Shown: positions 33,471 to 33,538 of the stretch, in pieces
Position numbering within the stretch: position 1 is the stretch's first letter
Layout: each line of letters begins with the position of its first letter
NCBI GenBank assembly: GCA_029259695.1
Contig: JAJDEQ010000055.1
Span: 1-33,538 of the forward strand
DNA: 33,538 nucleotides
Direction of reading: 5' to 3'
Source of the DNA: Planctomycetota bacterium
Lineage (GTDB): Bacteria > Planctomycetota > B15-G4
Notes under the pieces: generated by a model
What the model was told of the DNA's origin: nothing
Databases searched by the model: none
The model's input: only the letters and a program-made list of their open reading frames with translations
Made by a program: the position numbers and the translations under genes

Positions 33471-33538
33471 AGCCCGGACTTCTCACCAGCTTCGTCGCGA
33501 GGGTGCGACTGGTGCTGGAGGGCAAGGAGCATCGTCGC
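33471..33538. repeat. Right arm of the long inverted repeat
   Basis: This is the partner of 33031-33097. The inner 21 bases (33471-33491) are perfect and the rest aligns at lower identity to the window edge, so the element may continue beyond it. It occupies the promoter region of the NifU-like gene. Confidence 0.7.

Overview
The window is about 68% G+C (estimated by eye), densely coding, and looks like a Gram-negative bacterial chromosome. LPS/Kdo synthesis is present (KdsA), along with secreted proteins and a family of membrane-anchored FGE-sulfatase-fold proteins. The secreted protein at 6375-8186 ends in a C-terminal module of a kind I associate with Planctomycetota. The one at 8262-9545 has a Cys/Lys-rich module I associate with uncultured delta-proteobacterial or Binatota-like genomes. 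A Planctomycetota or nearby lineage is my best guess, but no 16S or other decisive marker is present.

Layout. 3-2210 (+) is the 3' part of a TMTC-like TPR membrane protein. 2324-6112 (-) is a biotin carboxylase / biotin carrier protein / GT-C glycosyltransferase operon. 6375-10510 (-) holds three exported proteins: a beta-propeller-like protein, a Cys-rich protein and a TolB-like protein. 10701-11324 (-) is a DUF3267-like putative membrane metalloprotease. 11410-12639 and 12790-13827 (+) are an HI0933-family flavoprotein and a lipoprotein-type amidase. 13903-14334 (-) is a GNAT acetyltransferase. 14444-15982 (-) is the carboxyltransferase subunit of an acyl-CoA carboxylase. 16552-17511 (+) is an orphan protein with a helix-turn-helix-like N-terminus. 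17606-20891 (-) is rluD / methylmalonyl-CoA mutase large subunit / methylmalonyl-CoA epimerase. 21231-26613 (+) is a run of three paralogous FGE-fold proteins. 26626-30581 (-) is an ApgM-like protein and valS. 30721-31596 (-) is an RmlD-like reductase. 31770-32609 (+) is kdsA. 33097-33459 (-) is a NifU/IscU-like protein lying between inverted repeats.

How the genes work together. Biotin carboxylase, carrier protein, carboxyltransferase, epimerase and mutase make up nearly the whole route from propionyl-CoA through (S)- and (R)-methylmalonyl-CoA to succinyl-CoA, spread over three minus-strand units within 16 kb. Only the B12-binding mutase subunit is missing from the window. The two carboxylase units carry matching TATAAT boxes in the same short context.

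The most unusual part is the 21.2-26.6 kb FGE-fold cluster. It has two anchored paralogues and one with a signal-peptide-like N-terminus. None has the Cys pair of true formylglycine-generating enzymes, and all share an extra C-terminal module. A 15-bp perfect hairpin covers the ribosome binding site of the second gene, and the 3' end of that gene has been tandemly copied. Two other items deserve attention: an ApgM-family protein that appears to have lost several metal ligands, and a long inverted repeat around the NifU-like gene.
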